The notes beneath the pieces are model-generated. The model was given only the letters and a program-made list of their open reading frames with translations, ran no database searches and was not told where the DNA came from. A program made the translations under genes and the position numbers. Positions 7,089 to 13,535 of a DNA stretch of 22,581 nucleotides are shown here, piece after piece (the first letter of the stretch is position 1; every line of letters begins with the position of its first letter). Origin of the DNA: a virus. The stretch spans positions 1-22,581 of IMG/VR virus record IMGVR_UViG_3300043775_000510; one strand, written 5' to 3'.

Positions 7089-7642
7089 TGAACCACCACA
7101 TACCTTAATCCATTTGTTACTGGATGAACTTCGTGATTATATATAAAATTTGATGGGAATATAAGAAGGTCATTTTTATTTGCTTTAAATCTAAGGCCAT
7201 GTCTTTTAAACTCAACATCTCCGCCTTCATATTCATCGTTTAGATAGTATGTTAAAGATATTCTTCTTGTAAAAAATGGATGATCGTCTATATGGTCATG
7301 AAACTTTTGCTCTTTGCCATATCTAAGCAATTGTGGATTTTCAAACTTTTCTATAGTTGCAGCATAATGACTTGTATACTGATCTAAACACACTTTCATT
7401 TTTTTGTGAAACTCTTTTGCAAAATCAGCAAGGATTCCAGATTCATTACTTTCATGATGAGGAAGCATGATAATATCAGTATCTCTGGCCTTTGTATTTG
7501 TTCCAGATTTATTTTCATTTTGATCAACAAGAACTTCTGCAGGTCTCCAAAAAATTCCTGCTTCTTCTATTTTTTTTATATATTCTATTGATTCAAGAAA
7601 TACATTTTCAAATACTACGACTCCTGGGGCTAATTCTTTCAT
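7076..7642 (-). CDS. Prolyl-4-hydroxylase-like 2OG-Fe(II) dioxygenase
   Basis: A 188-residue protein with all expected residues of the P4H-type 2OG-Fe(II) dioxygenases: L-L-R-Y-G-K-E-Q-K-F-H-D-H-I-D (HxD = His117, Asp119), L-T-Y-Y-L-N-D-E-Y-E-G-G-D-V-E-F (130-145), then F-P-S-N-F-I-Y-N-H-E-V-H-P-V-T-N-G-L-R-Y with the distal His170 and the 2-oxoglutarate-binding Arg180. P4H-like enzymes hydroxylate proline in proteins; a proline-rich repeat protein (8367) and a collagen-like protein (10642) are nearby. The gene starts 1 nt after the stop of the six-cysteine gene and overlaps the glycosyltransferase. The family match is strong; the substrate is inferred. Confidence 0.88.
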   Translation of the reverse strand: MKELAPGVVVFENVFLESIEYIKKIEEAGIFWRPAEVLVDQNENKSGTNTKARDTDIIMLPHHESNESGILADFAKEFHKKMKVCLDQYTSHYAATIEKFENPQLLRYGKEQKFHDHIDDHPFFTRRISLTYYLNDEYEGGDVEFKRHGLRFKANKNDLLIFPSNFIYNHEVHPVTNGLRYVVVQWMA

Positions 7643-7643
7643 A

Positions 7644-7871
7644 TTACCACTTTCCTATTGGACACACTGCTAGTTCTAGTTTAGTTTTTGCTGCCATAAA
7701 ACATCCACATTTTTTGCATGTTTTTGTTGCTTTTATCAGTTCTGGACACGCCTTGCAAATTTCATATCTAGCATCAGAGATTGACTCATCCTCTACAAGT
7801 TTGCTATGATCTAATAAATGCCATGGTCTTGTTTCACCAAGGTTTTTTTTCCATTCTTCCCATTTTGACAT
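7644..7871 (-). CDS. Six-cysteine zinc-ribbon-like protein, paralogue 2
   Basis: 75 residues from the ATG at 7871 (AGGGG 8 nt upstream); a GTG at 7880 in frame is a weaker choice. It has the family pattern: R-P-W-H-L-L, I-C-K-A-C, C-K-K-C-G-C-F-M-A-A-K and A-V-C-P-I-G-K-W at the very end. The closest copy is at 13337, which shares C-G-C-F-M-A-A-K; the copy at 2652 is more distant. It heads the modification cassette and is separated by 1 nt from the hydroxylase gene, so it may be part of the same function, for example as an adaptor. That role is a guess; metal binding is likely. Confidence 0.8.
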   Translation of the reverse strand: MSKWEEWKKNLGETRPWHLLDHSKLVEDESISDARYEICKACPELIKATKTCKKCGCFMAAKTKLELAVCPIGKW

Positions 7872-7889
7872 TTTCCCCACCCCTTTTGT

Positions 7890-8318
7890 TTATGCTCTAT
7901 TAATAATATTTTGTCCATCCCAGATATCGCCTATTCTAGCAGTTTGGCCTTCTGGAACTTGAATTATAGTTGTTTCATCAGAAAAAATTGCATTATATTG
8001 ATCATTCATTACGGTGCCAATGCTAGTTAAAAATGCACCAACAATTATATTATTACAAAGATATCCAAAAGTATTAATTGATGACCAATCGTTATCTAGC
8101 GGAACAAGAGATGTACTACCACCAGTAAATTCTGTACCATCAAAAGTTGCACCACTTGATGCTGACCACTTGTAAGGGGTCAAAACCATTCCAGTAATTG
8201 GAAGGCCACTTTCTACTGCAGCAACCAGTCTATCTTGTTTTTCTTGATTTGCTGGATATGCAAGAAAATTAAAAACATCCCAAGTTTCTTCACTATTTTT
8301 TACTACACAAGCGTACAT
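7890..8318 (-). CDS. Putative tail structural protein
   Basis: 142 residues, starting MYACVVKNSEETWDVFNFLA, with a strong site (AAAAGGAG) before the ATG. The middle is beta-rich with Gly/Ser/Thr; it ends A-R-I-G-D-I-W-D-G-Q-N-I-I-N, an ending type frequent in phage tail-fibre and fibre-associated proteins (V-G-D-x-W-x-G-x-x-F/I). No catalytic motif is seen. It lies between the proline-repeat gene and the modification cassette, on the same strand, which supports a virion role. The function is not known. Confidence 0.75.
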   Translation of the reverse strand: MYACVVKNSEETWDVFNFLAYPANQEKQDRLVAAVESGLPITGMVLTPYKWSASSGATFDGTEFTGGSTSLVPLDNDWSSINTFGYLCNNIIVGAFLTSIGTVMNDQYNAIFSDETTIIQVPEGQTARIGDIWDGQNIINRA

Positions 8319-8366
8319 TATTTCTCCTTTTAATATCTAAGTTTAGCATATCTCTCAACACAACTA

Positions 8367-8960
8367 TTAAATTGGACATGGATTCGCACATGAAGAGTCT
8401 ACGACTTCTCCAATACAGTTAGTTCCACATGTTTGGCCTGGTGGTGTAACAGGTGGAGTAACAGGTGGAGTAACAGGTGGGGTAACTGGAGGAGTTACAG
8501 GTGGGGTAACTGGAGGAGTTACAGGTGGGGTAACTGGAGGAGTTACAGGTGGGGTAACTGGAGCAGGAGTAACTGGAGGATTAACTGGAGGATTAACTGG
8601 AGGATTAACTGGAGGACTAACTGGTGGAGTTACAGGTGGAGGAGGTGGTGCAACTGGTGTAAAAGAATTGCTTGCTGCAGAGTTGAGTGAATCTTGAACG
8701 GTATTATTTAATTTAACAACAGCAGTATAAGAAACACCATTTGTTAATCCAGTTACCGATATTGGACTAGAAGAACTTGTTCCAGTAACCGATCCTGGAG
8801 TTGTTGTTGCGGTATAAGTTAAAGATGTATTTGGTTTACCAGTGTAGTCTGGGGAAGTAAAGGCAATTGAAGCACTTGCATTTCCTGCTGTTGCGCTTCC
8901 AATTGTAGGTGTTCCTGGTTGACGACCAGCAGATGACTGCGATCCACTGTTGACTGGCAT
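8367..8960 (-). CDS. Fn3-like protein with long Pro-Pro-Val-X repeat stalk
   Basis: 197 residues: a short Ser/Gly-rich N-terminus, one Fn3-like domain (about 13-100, with T-P-T-I-G-S-A-T-A-G-N-A-S-A-S-I-A-F and G-L-T-N-G-V-S-Y), then about sixteen PPVT/PPVN/PPVS units (about 105-175), then a small C-terminal domain with four cysteines (C-G-T-N-C, C-A-N-P-C). The repeat should form an extended polyproline II rod that holds the Cys-rich tip away from the Fn3 base. Its start lies 1 nt after the stop of the gene at 8962. PPV repeats resemble substrates of prolyl hydroxylases in plants and algae, and a P4H-like gene lies two genes downstream. A tail or surface fibre role is likely. Confidence 0.85.
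   Translation of the reverse strand: MPVNSGSQSSAGRQPGTPTIGSATAGNASASIAFTSPDYTGKPNTSLTYTATTTPGSVTGTSSSSPISVTGLTNGVSYTAVVKLNNTVQDSLNSAASNSFTPVAPPPPPVTPPVSPPVNPPVNPPVNPPVTPAPVTPPVTPPVTPPVTPPVTPPVTPPVTPPVTPPVTPPVTPPGQTCGTNCIGEVVDSSCANPCPI
8440..8640 (-). repeat. Coding tandem repeat of 12/24 bp units (PPVX repeat)
   Basis: 12-bp units encode PPVT/PPVN. Three identical 24-bp units occupy 8476-8499, 8500-8523 and 8524-8547, with a partial fourth; a second array of 12-bp units with the core GGAGGATTAACT lies at 8575-8622. Exact identity at silent positions indicates recent slippage or unequal recombination rather than old duplication. Confidence 0.9.
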
Positions 8961-8961
8961 A

Positions 8962-9681
8962 TTAAGCCACCAAGTCGCCTAGTGCTACCCAAGTGTTTGT
9001 TGCTCGTTTAATAAGTACACAAGATGACCACTGTGCACGAAGTTTTAATCCTGGAGTTGCATTAACTGTTACAGTTCCAGAAACTGGAGTAATTGTGGTT
9101 TGGCCTGTACCAGTTTGAATAACAGTAATTTGTGTACCTACTGGAAATGCTACAGAAGCATTTGTAGGAACTGTTAAGGTGTTTGCAGATGCAGATCCAA
9201 CCTCTACGACTTTTCCATCATCTGCTAAAACTAAAGTATATGATGCAACTTGTGCATTTGTATCAATGTGATAGACAGCATTTCCAGTTACCGCTAAAGA
9301 TGATAAAGTTCCAACAGAAGTTATTCCTGATGTAGCAATCCACTCTAAACCAGTTGCAGTTGCGCTATTAGCACTTAATATTTTTCCATTGGTTCCAACA
9401 CTTAAAATTAACGGAGTATCATTTGCAGATGCACTAATTAAATCTCCTTTTGCGGCTACAAAAGAAGTTGCTATTGATCCAGCGGCAGAAGTAATTTGAT
9501 CTTGTAAACTATTTAAAGTATAGGCAACTGATGGATTTACAAGGCTTGCTGGGTTTGTATTTGCTGTGTTGTATGCTGCAGATCCATAGTGGTAGAGTCT
9601 AAATGCCTCTTGAATGTCAGCATTGTCTGCATACCCAGGTATTTGTGTGGGATAAATTGCGCCAATAGATTCAGATGCCAT
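8962..9681 (-). CDS. Tail-fibre-like protein
   Basis: 239 residues. The N-terminus, M-A-S-E-S-I-G-A-I-Y-P-T-Q-I-P-G-Y-A-D-N-A-D-I-Q-E-A-F-R, is a typical attachment segment; residues 75-115 hold A-A-K-G-D-L-I-S-A-S-A-N-D-T-P and L-E-W, a unit found in many phage tail fibres and receptor-binding proteins. The C-terminal part (140-239) is beta-rich (Y-T-L-V-L-A-D-D-G-K-V-V-E-V-G, then Q-I-T-V-I-Q-T-G-T-G-Q-T-T-I). These elements point to a structural virion protein. The ribosome binding site is AAGGTGA at 7 nt. A TGATATAAT element lies 17 nt upstream and overlaps the previous stop. Exact position in the particle unknown. Confidence 0.85.
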   Translation of the reverse strand: MASESIGAIYPTQIPGYADNADIQEAFRLYHYGSAAYNTANTNPASLVNPSVAYTLNSLQDQITSAAGSIATSFVAAKGDLISASANDTPLILSVGTNGKILSANSATATGLEWIATSGITSVGTLSSLAVTGNAVYHIDTNAQVASYTLVLADDGKVVEVGSASANTLTVPTNASVAFPVGTQITVIQTGTGQTTITPVSGTVTVNATPGLKLRAQWSSCVLIKRATNTWVALGDLVA

Positions 9682-9698
9682 GTCATTTCACCTTATTC

Positions 9699-9707
9699 AT
9701 TATATCA
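9699..9707 (-). promoter_or_regulatory. Extended -10 element overlapping the preceding stop codon
   Basis: Minus-strand TGATATAAT, whose TAA is the stop of the gene ending at 9700. It lies 17 nt upstream of the ATG at 9681. Confidence 0.45.
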
Positions 9708-10263
9708 CAACCGAAATAAATAGATGGACTAAAACCTCTGCATCAAAGGCTCCCCATGTGCCGTCATACTCTGAGGCTTGAAGGTTTATTACTAGGTTTG
9801 TTGAAGAAATTGTTACTGATGCAAGACTAGAGGCCAAAGGGTTTGAATTAACAATAGAATATTGAACACTGAAATTGTCTGCATCCAAACCAGTAACTGC
9901 TGTTATATCTGTTATTGGCACAACGATTGTTCCGCTTCCAGAATCTGCACTTGTTCCCGATGCAAAAGTTACAGTATGATTTTTTGAATAAATTGAGGGA
10001 CTAATCTTTAAAACCTCTACCCAAGTATCTCCACCAGGTTCTGAAACATATTGATATAAGTATCCATAGTCTGATCCAGGAGCAGAGTTAATATATAGGT
10101 CGTTTAATATTTTGGTTGATAGGCTAACTGAGTTTGGATTTCCAATACCGACAAAAACCTTGCTACCACGAGTTCCAGTTGGACCAATGTCAACTAATAG
10201 TTCAATTACTTCTGGTCCAGATAAAACAGTTAAGTCATCATTAGATAATACTACGTCTGTCAT
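9700..10263 (-). CDS. Tail-associated protein with short collagen-like motif
   Basis: 187 residues, beginning M-T-D-V-V-L-S-N-D-D-L-T-V-L. Residues 26-35 hold G-P-T-G-T-R-G-S-K, a short Gly-X-Y stretch followed by V-F-V-G-I-G-N-P, a layout seen in phage fibre proteins where a collagen-like linker leads into a beta domain. The rest is beta-rich with no catalytic motif. The ATG overlaps the stop of the gene at 10263 as TAATG, and a GGAG lies 7 nt upstream, so translation is coupled. A virion structural role is likely from context. Confidence 0.78.
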   Translation of the reverse strand: MTDVVLSNDDLTVLSGPEVIELLVDIGPTGTRGSKVFVGIGNPNSVSLSTKILNDLYINSAPGSDYGYLYQYVSEPGGDTWVEVLKISPSIYSKNHTVTFASGTSADSGSGTIVVPITDITAVTGLDADNFSVQYSIVNSNPLASSLASVTISSTNLVINLQASEYDGTWGAFDAEVLVHLFISVVI

Positions 10264-10616
10264 TAAACCGCTCCAGTTACGTCATCTGTTACTGTAATAG
10301 ATCCTGTCAAAAGTGTAAAAATAGTACCTGATCCATTATCAATCTGAACGTCATACACATATGTTGTTCCAGCAACAAGTTCTCTGCCTTGTGCTCCTGT
10401 AATTGTACAGGTAACAATGTCTGTTGTTGTATTTACCGTTGCAGTTGCATTTATTTGAGTTCCAGTACTACCACGTCTATTGGCTATTGTAAAATCTGCG
10501 TTGCCAGCATAATCATCAAGGGAAAATGTTGTTCCATTTGCATTTTTTGGACGGATGATAAATTGATACGTGTCACCACGATAGTAACTAAAATTATATG
10601 TGCCTGGAAATGCCAT
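10263..10616 (-). CDS. BppU-N-like Ig-fold tail protein
   Basis: 117 residues from the ATG at 10616, which has an excellent AGGAGG site and starts M-A-F-P-G-T-Y-N-F. A longer frame to 10832 overlaps the collagen gene and is rejected. The N-terminal half reads Y-Y-R-G-D-T-Y-Q-F-I-I-R-P-K-N-A-N-G-T-T-F-S-L, the R-G-D-T-x-x-x-x-(I/V) pattern of small Ig-like baseplate/tail domains (BppU_N type). The same pattern is in the genes at 11465 and 1. Probably a small structural component that docks fibres; inferred. Confidence 0.82.
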   Translation of the reverse strand: MAFPGTYNFSYYRGDTYQFIIRPKNANGTTFSLDDYAGNADFTIANRRGSTGTQINATATVNTTTDIVTCTITGAQGRELVAGTTYVYDVQIDNGSGTIFTLLTGSITVTDDVTGAV

Positions 10617-10632
10617 TATTCCTCCTAAGTTT

Positions 10633-10641
10633 ATTATACCA
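10633..10641 (-). promoter_or_regulatory. Extended -10 element before the gene at 10616
   Basis: Minus-strand TGGTATAAT directly after the TAA at 10642 and 16 nt before the ATG at 10616. The strong AGGAGG lies between them. Confidence 0.5.
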
Positions 10642-11370
10642 TTAACAGACTGAGATATAGATACCTTTAAGCCAAATGCTGCTTTCTGAATCTGTTCTTG
10701 CTTGTGGTCTTGCACCATAACCTTTAATTCTTTGATCATCCATATAGATTGTTTGAAAAAATGACATGTCGTAAGAATACTGGTACTTAAGGTTTGCCAC
10801 ATAAGAGGTAGGAGAATTTGAATATTTTTCATTAAATGTTCTAAGCCATAACTCTGTATAGTTTGATTCAGTGGTTATTGTAAAATCATACCTTATATCA
10901 ACTTTAGCCCCTAGTTTTAAACCTTTAAAATTAAACATATTTATATCTGACAGCCAAAGTTCGTTGCTATTTTTCATAATGTAGTCTTGATTTGAAGACT
11001 CAAGGTTTGGATAAAAATTAATAGATACCCACCCATCATCTCCTCTTTGTGGTCCTAAAAGAGTAGTTTTATTTGATCCATTTTGATAATATGCCCATCC
11101 AGGGTATTGTCCTGAAGGTGAATCATAGCCTTCTCCGCCTCTACCAGGCTCTCCACGCTCTCCTTGTGGTCCAGGCTTACCTTGATCTCCTTTTGGCCCT
11201 GGTGGGCCTGCATCACCCTTATCTCCCTTGGGACCAGTTAATCCAGGTTCTCCTTGAATACCAGGAACTGCAATATATTGTTTTTCTAATTCTTGTGGGC
11301 TTGAAGATTTAACAGCATCTAAATAATTTTTTTTCTTTAAAGGTTGAGGCGGTTCCATGTTTTGTGCCAT
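10642..11370 (-). CDS. Collagen-like tail protein
   Basis: 242 residues. A charged N-terminus (1-36) is followed by 14 uninterrupted Gly-X-Y triplets (37-78), many with Pro in X or Y (G-E-P, G-P-P, G-K-P, G-P-K), and charged K/D/E/R residues that favour triple-helix formation. The C-terminal domain (about 85-242) is Tyr/Ser/Asn-rich and beta-rich, with no enzyme motif; it may be a trimeric tip. Phage collagen-like proteins form trimeric fibres. Pro in the Y position is the classic substrate of prolyl-4-hydroxylase, an enzyme type encoded at 7076. The start is the ATG at 11370; only a weak AGGTTG lies upstream, and the short gene at 11379 ends just before it. Confidence 0.87.
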   Translation of the reverse strand: MAQNMEPPQPLKKKNYLDAVKSSSPQELEKQYIAVPGIQGEPGLTGPKGDKGDAGPPGPKGDQGKPGPQGERGEPGRGGEGYDSPSGQYPGWAYYQNGSNKTTLLGPQRGDDGWVSINFYPNLESSNQDYIMKNSNELWLSDINMFNFKGLKLGAKVDIRYDFTITTESNYTELWLRTFNEKYSNSPTSYVANLKYQYSYDMSFFQTIYMDDQRIKGYGARPQARTDSESSIWLKGIYISVC

Positions 11371-11378
11371 AGGACAAC

Positions 11379-11468
11379 CTATTGTTTTGACTGTGTTCTG
11401 TAAACCTTTGTTCCAATTTTAATTACTGGAGGAATATTTACTTGAGCGGGAGTTACTTTAACTATCAT
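11379..11468 (-). CDS. 29-aa peptide between two tail genes
   Basis: A short frame, [20 protein letters not shown] followed by K-V-Y-R-T-Q-S-K-Q, starts with an ATG that overlaps the stop (TGA) of the upstream gene as ATGA, and ends 8 nt before the collagen-like gene. The overlap, compact spacing and a sensible beta-strand-like composition argue that it is translated. It may be a small structural linker or a translation relay. Function unknown. Confidence 0.55.
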   Translation of the reverse strand: MIVKVTPAQVNIPPVIKIGTKVYRTQSKQ

Positions 11469-11881
11469 AACGTACCGCTTACATCTCCAAGAACACAAAT
11501 TGTTCCAATTACTGGAGTCCATTTAGTAACTTCATCTCCGCCACCGCCAGATACCCCGTCTCCAGGAAGTGTAGCCTGAAGGTCAAATCTTAACTCTGAA
11601 ACAACTGGCTTGTATTTTCCAAGTCCCCAGTTTTTTGTAATGTTTGCTTTTGCAATAATATAAATAACACCGTCTTCATAAGACTCTACCGTTAATAGAT
11701 CAAGAGCATCTGATACTGGATCATATGAGGTTGCTATAAAGGTCCAAGCGGTAGTCTCGTATGGGGTAGTTTCATCATCTTCAAAAAACTCTACCTTAAG
11801 AGTTGCCGTATCTCCACGAACAACGTTCCATTGGATGTTGGCTGGTGTTGCACCAAGTTTTTCGGTTGTAGGAGTACACAT
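11465..11881 (-). CDS. BppU-N-like Ig-fold tail protein
   Basis: 138 residues with W-N-V-V-R-G-D-T-A-T-L-K-V-E-F-F-E-D-D-E near residue 19-38, followed by T-P-Y-E-T-T-A-W-T-F: the pattern of small Ig-like tail/baseplate domains (BppU_N type). Middle and C-terminal parts are beta-rich. It is the first gene of the leftward tail block after the 11,882-12,158 divergent region. A TGGTATAAT ends 8 nt before the ATG and no ribosome binding site is visible, so a nearly leaderless mRNA is likely. Its end overlaps the 29-aa gene by ATGA. Confidence 0.82.
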   Translation of the reverse strand: MCTPTTEKLGATPANIQWNVVRGDTATLKVEFFEDDETTPYETTAWTFIATSYDPVSDALDLLTVESYEDGVIYIIAKANITKNWGLGKYKPVVSELRFDLQATLPGDGVSGGGGDEVTKWTPVIGTICVLGDVSGTL

Positions 11882-11889
11882 AATATTAG

Positions 11890-11898
11890 ATTATACCA
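11890..11898 (-). promoter_or_regulatory. Extended -10 element at the head of the tail block
   Basis: Minus-strand TGGTATAAT, 8 nt from the ATG at 11881. Being at the upstream end of the leftward run, this is a candidate main late promoter. No clear -35 seen. Confidence 0.55.
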
Positions 11899-11910
11899 TA
11901 ATTCGTAACT

Positions 11911-11954
11911 GGACACTCTAAGCGCAGTGGGGTGGGGGTAGAACTTAGAGTGCC
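11911..11954. repeat. Inverted repeat with G-rich loop
   Basis: CACTCTAAG (11914-11922) and CTTAGAGTG (11944-11952) are perfect 9-bp arms; GG and CC outside them extend the stem past a bulged A. The loop contains GGGGTGGGGG. It sits in the divergent intergenic region and shares the CTCTAAG/CTTAGAG core with the palindrome at 14626. Confidence 0.75.
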
Positions 11955-11998
11955 AGCCCTCACATTATAACATTAATTTATACCAGTACACATAAAAG

Positions 11999-12015
11999 TA
12001 TAACAAAATGTTATA
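11999..12015. promoter_or_regulatory. Operator-like palindrome TATAAC-N5-GTTATA
   Basis: TATAAC and GTTATA flank AAAAT. A 16-nt exact inverted copy (TATAACAAAATGTTAT) lies at 22009-22024. It overlaps a possible -10 (12014-12019). This suggests a binding site for a phage or host regulator. Confidence 0.5.
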
Positions 12016-12158
12016 TAATAGATTGTTATAAAAAGTTATAATTAGCCAGGGTATAAAAGTTGAAAACTAAAAACTTTTGGTGTATACTTAAATATATATA
12101 AGAAAAGAATATACTATAGTTAAGTTTTTTAAAGATATTTTATATATAGGAGAAACTA

Positions 12159-12890
12159 TTGAAATTAAACAATAAGATAAAATTTTATCCAATAAACTCT
12201 GAAGTAGCAGAACTTATTGAATCTCCAACTCCTTCTTCTAAGTATAATATACCAGACTGGTTTAGAAAATTACCTAAGTATACTAATGGTGAATCTAAAT
12301 TTATTTATAATCATGAACCAAATTTAACAGTAAAATCTTGTCTTCCAGTAGTAGATGCCTTTACATCTGGATATACTATAAATCTTCATTGCGACATTCA
12401 AGTAACACAAAAAGATGGAAGAACGATTTTTCAATGGGCATATGAACAATATGGTGTGCCAGGACCAGTTAGACCTAGAGACACCATCGTGTCGTCGCAA
12501 AAGTGCGGGTGGAACAATATTGAAGGATATGAAGACCTTAATTTTGACTGGGTACCATCATGGTCAATAAAAACTCCAAAAGGATACAGTTCTATGTTTA
12601 CCCATCCAATAAATAGAGTAGATTTACCATTTTATACTTTAGGTGGAGTGCTTGATACAGATGGCTGGGGTGATGCAGGAAATCATCCATTTTTATTAAA
12701 AAAAGGATGGGAAGGCATAATAGAAAAGGGTACTCCAATAATTCAGGTAATACCATTTAGGAGAGAAAACTGGTTGTCTGATGTAGATAAGAGCATGACT
12801 AAAGAATATGACAAGCAGATAGGTAGAAGAGATAGTTATCTAAAAGATTATTATAAAAAATTTATATGGTCTAGCAAAAGTTATAAGTAA
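12159..12890 (+). CDS. DUF6065-like protein, paralogue
   Basis: 243 residues starting at TTG 12159, 6 nt after AGGAG. Family blocks: I-E-S-P-T-P-S-S-K-Y-N-I-P-D-W-F, S-C-L-P-V-V-D-A-F-T-S-G-Y, W-S-I-K-T-P-K-G-Y-S-S-M-F-T-H-P-I-N-R, L-P-F-Y-T-L-G-G-V-L-D-T-D, and G-T-P-I-I-Q-V-I-P-F-R-R. The same blocks occur in the copies at 1576 and 13536. The fold is probably an all-beta barrel; the role is unknown. It lies convergent to 12891, its stop directly abutting that gene's stop. It is the plus-strand gene served by the divergent region at 11882. Confidence 0.82.
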   Translation: MKLNNKIKFYPINSEVAELIESPTPSSKYNIPDWFRKLPKYTNGESKFIYNHEPNLTVKSCLPVVDAFTSGYTINLHCDIQVTQKDGRTIFQWAYEQYGVPGPVRPRDTIVSSQKCGWNNIEGYEDLNFDWVPSWSIKTPKGYSSMFTHPINRVDLPFYTLGGVLDTDGWGDAGNHPFLLKKGWEGIIEKGTPIIQVIPFRRENWLSDVDKSMTKEYDKQIGRRDSYLKDYYKKFIWSSKSYK

Positions 12891-13178
12891 TTATTTAGAA
12901 TTCTTAGAAACATACTCTAAAAGAATATCGTACATATGATCAAGTTTATCACTAGTTGCTTTTCTTTTATCTCTAGCATTTTCTTGTTCAAGTTTAATAT
13001 ATTTAATTTCATCACGCATTGAGGTTCCGCCGTTTGTCTTAGTTTCTTTCCTGATATCTTCTACGGCTTCGGCGATAGGTCTAACTTGAACTTTTATATA
13101 CCAGCGAATTGAACTAACTATTATCGCTCCGATTGATAGCAAAGAAAGAATAAATTGAGCCCAATCGGTTGTTGTCAT
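12891..13178 (-). CDS. Single-TM coiled-coil protein, holin-like candidate
   Basis: 95 residues from the ATG at 13178 (MTTTDWAQFILSLLSIGAII); a longer frame to 13301 has no support. One hydrophobic segment (about 6-28) is followed by a basic/aromatic boundary and a charged helical region (30-95: V-E-D-I-R-K-E-T-K-T-N-G-G-T-S-M-R-D-E-I) that looks like a coiled coil. Small proteins of this layout lie near lysis genes in actinophages and some are annotated as holins or DUF2746-type proteins. The lysozyme gene here is far away, so the lysis role is uncertain. A TATAAT on the minus strand lies 9 nt before the start. Confidence 0.72.
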   Translation of the reverse strand: MTTTDWAQFILSLLSIGAIIVSSIRWYIKVQVRPIAEAVEDIRKETKTNGGTSMRDEIKYIKLEQENARDKRKATSDKLDHMYDILLEYVSKNSK

Positions 13179-13186
13179 AATAACAC

Positions 13187-13192
13187 TATTAT
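13187..13192 (-). promoter_or_regulatory. TATAAT -10 element before the gene at 13178
   Basis: TATAAT on the minus strand ends 9 nt before the ATG at 13178. No ribosome binding site lies between, so the leader would be very short. No convincing -35. Confidence 0.4.
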
Positions 13193-13211
13193 ACATTATT
13201 TTTATTTTAAA

Positions 13212-13239
13212 TTTCGGCGGGATACAAGTTAAGCCGAAA
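13212..13239. repeat. Hairpin in the divergent region
   Basis: TTTCGGC (13212-13218) and GCCGAAA (13233-13239) form a perfect 7-bp stem with a 14-nt loop, between the divergent genes at 13178 and 13337. No T run follows, so it is not a clear terminator. Confidence 0.5.
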
Positions 13240-13324
13240 ATAGAGTATACAAACCTCCCCCTGACAACATATGAGTAACATACTCTAACATTGTCAAACA
13301 CTGGATTAATATATCCACATAGGC

Positions 13325-13336
13325 TATAATTGATCT
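13325..13336 (+). promoter_or_regulatory. -10 element spaced for leaderless transcription
   Basis: TATAAT (13325-13330) is followed by 6 nt and then the ATG at 13337, so transcription should start at the ATG. No ribosome binding site is present. The -35 region is weak. Confidence 0.6.
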
Positions 13337-13534
13337 ATGAGCGATGATGTAAAACCTTGGGATCTGTTTAATGGATCTCCTAGAAGCAGTGAAGAAATAG
13401 CAGCAACAAGATTAGAAATATGCAAAAGTTGTGAGTTTTTTAGACCCAGGACACAAACATGCCAAAAGTGTGGATGTTTTATGGCTGCTAAGTCTATGTT
13501 ACAAAATGCTAAGTGTCCTGTTGGAAAATGGTAG
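13337..13534 (+). CDS. Six-cysteine zinc-ribbon-like protein, paralogue 3
   Basis: 65 residues with the family pattern K-P-W-D-L-F (6-11), R-L-E-I-C-K-S-C, C-Q-K-C-G-C-F-M-A-A-K and A-K-C-P-V-G-K-W ending the protein. It is the shortest of three copies (others at 2652 and 7644). The start at 13337 is supported by the leaderless -10 and by alignment of the P-W-D-L-F block. It runs into the convergent gene at 13536 with only 1 nt between stops. A metal-binding role is probable; biological role unknown. Confidence 0.82.
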   Translation: MSDDVKPWDLFNGSPRSSEEIAATRLEICKSCEFFRPRTQTCQKCGCFMAAKSMLQNAKCPVGKW

Positions 13535-13535
13535 T

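Larger units (their letters stand above)
11882..12158. other. Divergent non-coding regulatory region
   Basis: This 277-bp region has no plausible gene. It holds the extended -10 for the tail block, the G-rich inverted repeat (11911-11954), a palindrome (11999-12015), several TATAAT hexamers on the plus strand (12014-12019, 12037-12042) and a TATACT (12110-12115) before the gene at 12159. Confidence 0.65.

Noticed and set aside
7492-7809. Plus-strand frame in the hydroxylase region
   Set aside because: Antisense to two well-supported genes.
8440-8640. CRISPR-like array
   Set aside because: Units are in-frame and contiguous with no unique spacers; it is a coding tandem repeat.
8433-8690. Plus-strand frame rich in Trp, Arg and Asn
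   Set aside because: Antisense shadow of the PPVX repeat; no ribosome binding site and odd composition.
10263-10832. Longer N-terminus of the gene at 10263
   Set aside because: It would overlap most of the end of the collagen-like gene; AGGAGG supports the ATG at 10616.
13179-13301. Longer N-terminus of the single-TM protein
   Set aside because: Runs through the promoter and hairpin region; the ATG at 13178 fits the hydrophobic N-terminus.
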